Source: FEN-1073 sp963780865 (lineage in GTDB: Bacteria > Chloroflexota > Anaerolineae > Anaerolineales > RBG-16-64-43). Taken from it: a stretch of DNA of 64,000 nt. Location: contig CAWADT010000026.1 of assembly GCA_963780865.1 (NCBI GenBank), positions 191,880 through 255,879 on the forward strand. The letters run 5' to 3'. The notes beneath the pieces were generated by a model. That model searched no databases and had not been told where the DNA came from. It worked only from the letters and a program-made list of their open reading frames with translations. Positions 59,543 to 64,000 of this stretch are shown here, piece after piece. Position 1 is the stretch's first letter; each line of letters begins with the position of its first letter. The position numbers and the translations under genes were made by a program.

Positions 59543-61021
59543 TCAATCGTACAGACCGAGCTTACCATCTGTAAGGCTGATAAAGATATTCTTGGTCTGA
59601 GAGTAATGACCCAGCGCCATGATATGTGACTCGCGTCCGATGCCCGACTTCTTATATCCGCCGAAAGGCGCATGTGCAGGCGCATTGCCGTAATTGTTAA
59701 CCCACATTCGACCCGTTTCCACTCCGGAGGCAACCCTGAATGCACGGTTTATGTCCTTTGTCCAAACAGCGCCTCCAAGTCCATAGTCGCTCTCGTTTGC
59801 CATATTGATCACTTCTTCTTCGGTCTTGAACTTGATGAAACAGAGCACCGGTCCGAAAATTTCTTCCTGAGCGATTCGCATCTTATTATCCACATCGGCA
59901 AGGATGGTCGGTCTCATGAAGCAACCCTTATCAAGCCCATTATCGGTTATCCTGTAGCCACCGCAGGCGACCTTCGCACCTTCGCTTTTCCCGATCTCGA
60001 TGTAGTTAAGGATCTTCATCAACTGCACCTCATTTATCTGTGTGCCCATCTGGGTATCGGGATTCCATGGGAGACCGACTCGCACTTTGTTGAAGGCGGT
60101 GACTGCATCTTCCAAAAATCTGTCATAAATGTCTTCATGAACAAAAGCTCTTGACCCCGCAAAACAGACCTGTCCCTGGTTGGCAAGGATGCCTACCTGC
60201 AAGCCTTCGACAGCCTTTTCCCAAGGGGCGTCGGGGAAAAAGATGTTGGCAGACTTGCCTCCGAGTTCCAGCGTCGCCGGGATAAGCTTTTTGGCCGCAG
60301 CTTCAGAGACGGAGTAACCGATTTCCGTAGAGCCGGTGAAAGCCAATTTACTGAAGCCTTCATGCCGGAGGATGTAGTCACCTGCAACGGACCCTTTCCC
60401 TGAAACGACGTTAACCACTCCGGGAGGAAGAACTTGACCCAGCAATTTGGCAAGCTCAAGGATGCTCAGAGATCCCGCCGACGAGGGTTTGATGACCACA
60501 CAATCGCCGGCAGCCAATGCCGGCGTTATTTTCCAGCATGCCATCAAGAAAGGGGAGTTCCAGGGAATCACCTGCCCCACAACACCGATGGGCTCCCTTA
60601 GGATGATGCTCAAAGTGTCCTTATCTATCATGACGGCCCGACCTTCTTCGGTCCTGATGGCGCCGGCAAAATAGCGAAAGTGGTCGCAACCCCGCAAAAT
60701 GTCACTAGCCCTAGTCTGCCGGATGGGCTTTCCTACATTTAGAGTTTCAACCATTGCGAGCTTTTCAAAGTTGGCATCGATCAGATCGGCGATTTTCAGC
60801 AACAAAGCGGCCCGTTCAGGGGGGCTTACTTTTTTCCAGCTCTCAAAAGCCTTCCATGCTGCAGAAACTGCGAGGTCCACATCTTCTTTACAGGCATCGA
60901 TACAGGTGGCCAGCAGTTCCCCGTTGGCAGGGTTATAAGAATTGAAGGTTTTTCCTTCCTTGCCCCTGGTCCACTGTCCGTCAATGAATAGCCCGTAGTC
61001 ACTGTCAATAAGCCCCTTCAT
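59543..61021 (-). CDS. NAD(P)-dependent aldehyde dehydrogenase 3
   Basis: A 492-residue ALDH. ATG 61021 (MKGLIDSDYGLFIDGQW) follows AAGGAAACAAG and is preferred to the longer frame. Cofactor stretch VVGQVIPWNSPFLMACWKITPALAAGDCVVIKPSS, Glu in TLELGGKSANI, Cys in NQGQVCFAGSRAF, EEIFGPVLCF. It resembles betaine- or phenylacetaldehyde-type enzymes, but substrate is not decided. First of three co-directional ALDH genes in the low-GC part. Confidence 0.93.
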   Translation of the reverse strand: MKGLIDSDYGLFIDGQWTRGKEGKTFNSYNPANGELLATCIDACKEDVDLAVSAAWKAFESWKKVSPPERAALLLKIADLIDANFEKLAMVETLNVGKPIRQTRASDILRGCDHFRYFAGAIRTEEGRAVMIDKDTLSIILREPIGVVGQVIPWNSPFLMACWKITPALAAGDCVVIKPSSAGSLSILELAKLLGQVLPPGVVNVVSGKGSVAGDYILRHEGFSKLAFTGSTEIGYSVSEAAAKKLIPATLELGGKSANIFFPDAPWEKAVEGLQVGILANQGQVCFAGSRAFVHEDIYDRFLEDAVTAFNKVRVGLPWNPDTQMGTQINEVQLMKILNYIEIGKSEGAKVACGGYRITDNGLDKGCFMRPTILADVDNKMRIAQEEIFGPVLCFIKFKTEEEVINMANESDYGLGGAVWTKDINRAFRVASGVETGRMWVNNYGNAPAHAPFGGYKKSGIGRESHIMALGHYSQTKNIFISLTDGKLGLYD

Positions 61022-61374
61022 TCTTGTTTCCTTTCTTACAGCCAAGTCTACCTTTTTACCCAGGGGGACCATGCGGAGCGTTATGACATTTTAGGCAAAT
61101 CGCTTCGCTAAAAAACAGACCCCGGGACCTGCCGTAGCCTCTGCGATGCGCTGGGCGGCAGTGTCTTCGCGGACGCAGAAAAGATAGATGAACTCCTTAG
61201 ATTACTACAGGTATAATGCATTCCTGCTCATTCCATAATGCAGAACTACATTTGTTATCTCCGAATGACGTGTTACCCTATACTGACCCTGCAGTGGTTG
61301 TCAAGAACAAATTTTAGAAAAAAGTATACTATAGACTGCTTTATTGTAATCTATACCGTTCCAACCTGAGGAAT
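61022..61374. other. Intergenic stretch between divergent ALDH 3 and the broken regulator
   Basis: AT-rich toward the regulator side. TATACT at about 61325 could be a -10 element. A short CGCTTCG inverted word lies near 61100. No gene is supported. Confidence 0.4.
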
Positions 61375-62024
61375 GTGTGCAAGAAAGGAAATGCCATAGG
61401 ATCGATCAAAGAGAAGGTTGTATGTAACCTCAGATCGGCCCGTAAAGCCAAAGGGCTGTCTTAGAGAGAACTGGCGGAGCGGGTTGGAGTAAAACGGCAG
61501 GCTATTTATGACATGGAGATCGGGCGGAACGTGCCCAATAGCACTTCGGCACTCCGAATGGCAAAAGAGTTGGGCTGCAGGGTCAAAGACCTCTTCGCTC
61601 TGGATGAGTCTGAAGATGAACAGCCTGTGACATTTGTCGAAAAGATTGGCGTCGCGAACACCGGGTCTCAGTGACGAGAGTACGCGAGAGCCTCATTGCC
61701 TATCCTTTGGATGGCAACTGGTTGTTGAGCGATGGGTTTCAGGCTGCCGACGGCCAGCTAACGCCCGATTGCAGCCATATACAGCTCCTCCAAAAAAGTG
61801 AGCATCTCGAAAAAAAAGTCTTACAGCTCGGCTGTGATCCGGCTTTTGCCATTCTGGGTGCACACGCATCCAGGTGGGCGGTTGATGCAAAGAGTTCACC
61901 GCCGATTTGCATCGGGTCATCTTGCATTGGAAAGACCGGCGACGGGCTATGCGCATATTGCCGGGACTCATCTGCACAACCCATCATCGGTTCCGTCCAC
62001 CGGATCAGGGGAGCTGAAAAACAT
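61375..62024 (+). pseudogene. XRE-type HTH regulator with PBP-like domain, broken
   Basis: The HTH reads LRSARKAKGLS-stop-RELAERVGVKRQAIYDMEIGRNVPNSTSALRMAKELGCRVKDLFAL. The in-frame TAG (61462-61464) stands where the family has Gln. The frame stops at 61672 and the next frame, from the overlapping GTGA, carries RESLIAYPLDGNW and KKVLQLGCDPAFAILGAHASRW; a further shift near 61860 is needed for GYAHIAGTHLHNPS. XRE plus PBP-like (molybdate- or small-molecule-sensing) regulators control metal-dependent oxidoreductase genes in anaerobes, so it may once have controlled the AOR/ALDH genes. Confidence 0.7.
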
Positions 62025-62411
62025 GGCATCCAGTACCGCCATATTATCGACTGGCTCCTTACGAAGCCGGGAGCTTTTGAGAACTACCGCTACCGGGAAG
62101 AGCTTTTCCCCACACACCGGTCCCGGATGGCATACGATGCGCTTAAGAAAAATGCCAAAGCAATATCTGTTCTGCTCAACTTGGCGGCAAAACAGGGCGA
62201 GGCCCAGGTCGATGATACAATAAGAGCGCTGCTGGAAAGAGCAGCAGTTCCATACGCCGAGAGCTTAGAAAGATTGCTCATTTGTGAAGAAAAATATTTT
62301 TGTGGCACTGTTAAACTTCAGTTAAAGGTAGCAAAAGCGGGAGAGAGTCTTTGGAATACTGAATACAAACGAACACTCACTCGCATTACCAAACTTCCAT
62401 ATTATTCCTAA
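62025..62411 (+). pseudogene. IS21-type transposase (IstA) C-terminal remnant
   Basis: In frame with the regulator fragment, the residues IIDWLLTKPGAFENYRYREELFPTHRSRMAYDAL followed by LLNLAAKQGEAQVDDTIRALLE match the C-terminus of IS21 IstA. The IstB gene and the catalytic core are absent. The fusion shows that an IS21-type element inserted and decayed here. Confidence 0.7.
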
Positions 62412-62714
62412 GTGCCGGGGGCTTCCTTTATTATAGAAGCCTCAGGCTCATGTTACTCGATTCTGCTTAGTCTCTGTTTTCTTACACTTTCCTGAATCCG
62501 TGAACTCAAATTGAGCGAGGTTACTTATCGAACCCTTCGGATTCATTTTTTCACTAAAACACGGCGCCGGAGCCCAAAAAATTACAGAACTGGCAGCTTA
62601 ATGGGCGATAATGTCTCCTATCAAATAATCGGTATCTGCAAGTTGGACAGAGTTTTTCCTCCGATTCCGCCGTCTTCTAAATTTTCTGCGTTCAGCAAGC
62701 CCCCAGACGCTCCA
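62412..62714. other. Stretch between IS21 remnant and IS1380 transposase gene
   Basis: Contains a hairpin GGCTTC-N12-GAAGCC near 62421-62441 that may end transcription. The left end of the IS1380 element should lie here but its inverted repeat could not be fixed without the right end. Confidence 0.4.
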
Positions 62715-64000
62715 TCAGCCACAAGCAAAGCGTGTATAGACCATCCGGAAAGCCGCAAACGCAGGACAATGACGGCCGAAGACAAGTTTCAGGCGGCGGC
62801 CTGTACGCACCAACCGCGCCGCCAAGTACATCAGCTCCTGCATTACGGTCTTTATCCGGCGTCGTTTGGCAATATGGCGCACAGGGGTTTCTCCGGAAAC
62901 AAGTCCGAGTTGTCCGATGGCGCGCAAAATATTGTAAGCCAGTCCACCAAGAGTCAGGATCAAGGCATTGGTAGCAAATTTGCCCGATGGGAGCCTTTCC
63001 ATGTCCATGTCGGATTTGATCTCAGCATGAAACTGCTCGCTTGTGCCACGATCTGCGTAAAGCCTGGTCACATCTTTTTCGGGCAGATCCAGTGTGGTCC
63101 ACCATCCCTCGATCTCGATTTCCGGGGTGAGAAGACGTTGCCCGCGCCGGTCGATGGTGCGCTCGACCGCCCGCATCACCCTTTTGAACATGTAGGTCTT
63201 CCCATCGTAGACCTGCCGGATATGGACGGTGAGCAGTCCAACTCTTTTTCCGTTCCTGGGAGTAGTGACCGCGCCCTCATTGAAAATCCGCTCCGCCCAT
63301 TCGACCTGGTCTTCTCTTCGGGGATTCCATTTTATGATATAGCTAACATTCCTTTTACCCGCCAGGGCAACGCGTGTATCCAGCGCATCGTGGGCCGAGT
63401 CCAGGCGCACCAGAAGCTTTCGGGAGGTAAGACCGAGGGCTTTCTCGATGACTCGCTCAATAAAAGGGATGAACCCCTCCTGGCTGTGTTGGCTGCCTTT
63501 ACGCAATTCCAACTCCAGACACCAGCCCTCCGTGCCCAGGTACGCCGCTATGGGCGCATATCCGTCTCGTCCATTGTAGATCCGGGAGACTCCTTCCTTT
63601 TTGGTCTTGGAGTTGTCCATGCCAAAGACATCGCAGTCAAGAGGGACATGTCCTGTGTCCAGCGCAGTGATCGTCACCCGGGCTTTTTTCAAAAATCCCA
63701 CTGAGCAAGAATCGGCAACAGGACGCAGGGCGGGCGCAACCTCATCCAGACGTTGCCTCAAGGTTTCAGTAGACGGGATGCGCGCAATTCCCAAGGCTTG
63801 ACTGAAGTGGTCATCGTCCCGGCAGTCCGTTATGGCTTCAAAATCGCTTTTCCCCACTGTCAGAAGCCCCACGTAACTACGGAGGATATCGTCAAGACCA
63901 ATGCCGCCGACCTTCCTGGGAAAAGCATCAATAGCCTTGGCCGGCAACGAGCACAGCTTGTTCAAACACAGCCCCACCAGGGCGAGGCCTGAGTGATACT
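62500..64000. mobile_element. IS1380-family insertion sequence (partial)
   Basis: Defined by the transposase gene; the exact left boundary lies somewhere in 62412-62714 and the right boundary is beyond the window. Coordinates are approximate on the left. Confidence 0.6.
62715..64000 (-). CDS. IS1380-family transposase, cut by the window end
   Basis: More than 420 residues of a DDE transposase. TALDTGHVPLDCDVFGMDNSKTKKEGVSR, LLVRLDSAHDALDTR and SEQFHAEIKSDMDMERLPSGKF carry the two Asp and the Glu of the active site in IS1380 order. The frame is open upstream of the first GTG (63977) as far as base 64000 (YHSGLAL...), so the true start lies outside the window. It looks intact and may still be mobile. 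Confidence 0.93.
   Translation of the reverse strand, partial: YHSGLALVGLCLNKLCSLPAKAIDAFPRKVGGIGLDDILRSYVGLLTVGKSDFEAITDCRDDDHFSQALGIARIPSTETLRQRLDEVAPALRPVADSCSVGFLKKARVTITALDTGHVPLDCDVFGMDNSKTKKEGVSRIYNGRDGYAPIAAYLGTEGWCLELELRKGSQHSQEGFIPFIERVIEKALGLTSRKLLVRLDSAHDALDTRVALAGKRNVSYIIKWNPRREDQVEWAERIFNEGAVTTPRNGKRVGLLTVHIRQVYDGKTYMFKRVMRAVERTIDRRGQRLLTPEIEIEGWWTTLDLPEKDVTRLYADRGTSEQFHAEIKSDMDMERLPSGKFATNALILTLGGLAYNILRAIGQLGLVSGETPVRHIAKRRRIKTVMQELMYLAARLVRTGRRLKLVFGRHCPAFAAFRMVYTRFACG

Overview
The first 53 kb read as one high-GC bacterial chromosome segment, most plausibly from an Anaerolineae-type member of the Chloroflexota. The inference rests on secreted proteins with long Pro/Thr-rich linkers (positions 5391-8303, 14095-15087, 43509-44630), DUF6585 and ABATE/CGNR proteins, dense families of dispersed intergenic palindromes, and divergent housekeeping genes (rny, recX, recA, prmC, prfA, proBA, fabD, fabG, nusB, birA, rpmF). 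No rRNA, tRNA or CRISPR array was seen, and no genome comparison could be run.

Layout. 0-5.3 kb: aminotransferase, alpha/beta hydrolase, cupin plus CE7 esterase, GDP-mannose 3,5-epimerase-like gene. 5.4-10.1 kb: a 970-residue lamin-tail-domain (LTD) surface protein, then a tandemly duplicated block made of the LTD C-terminal tail, a stand-alone response regulator and the end of rny. 10.1-13.8 kb: rny, recX, recA on the minus strand, with a structured gene-free stretch between recA and recX. 14-20 kb: GH16-like lipoprotein, GyrI-like protein, GapN-like aldehyde dehydrogenase, prmC-prfA. 20-29 kb: GT-C glycosyltransferase, MFS transporter, proA and proB interspersed with DUF1361, YdeI-like and zinc-ribbon genes. 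29-43 kb: small accessory genes (two RibD-type reductases, methyltransferases, TetR plus a rifampin-phosphotransferase-like enzyme, ABATE/CGNR, WYL, GyrI-like), many flanked by repeats. 43-48 kb: GH5 lipoprotein, DUF488, FAD reductase diverging from a small cytochrome b-like gene and a molybdopterin lipoprotein, then a TatA/B protein. 48-52.6 kb: rpmF, fabD, fabG, Asp23, nusB, birA.

At about 53,435 the character changes abruptly. A minus-strand ORF begins as an aldehyde:ferredoxin oxidoreductase (AOR) and switches in frame to an unrelated protein. Everything to its right (AOR front half, three aldehyde dehydrogenases, a broken XRE regulator, IS21 and IS1380 remnants, tails of MFS and PIN genes) has lower GC and a different codon style. 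It is either a horizontally acquired aldehyde-oxidation island or a chimeric contig join.

Four genes (DUF1361, GNAT, metzincin-like lipoprotein, DUF6585) are each broken by a single-base shift, DUF6585 also by an in-frame stop; this pattern could be decay or residual consensus error. At least seven repeat families occupy the intergenic space. The most notable observations are the AOR junction, the LTD-regulator-rny duplication, the metzincin-like lipoprotein, the molybdenum/cytochrome/Tat neighbourhood and the TetR-controlled phosphotransferase with a GACC palindrome over its start site.
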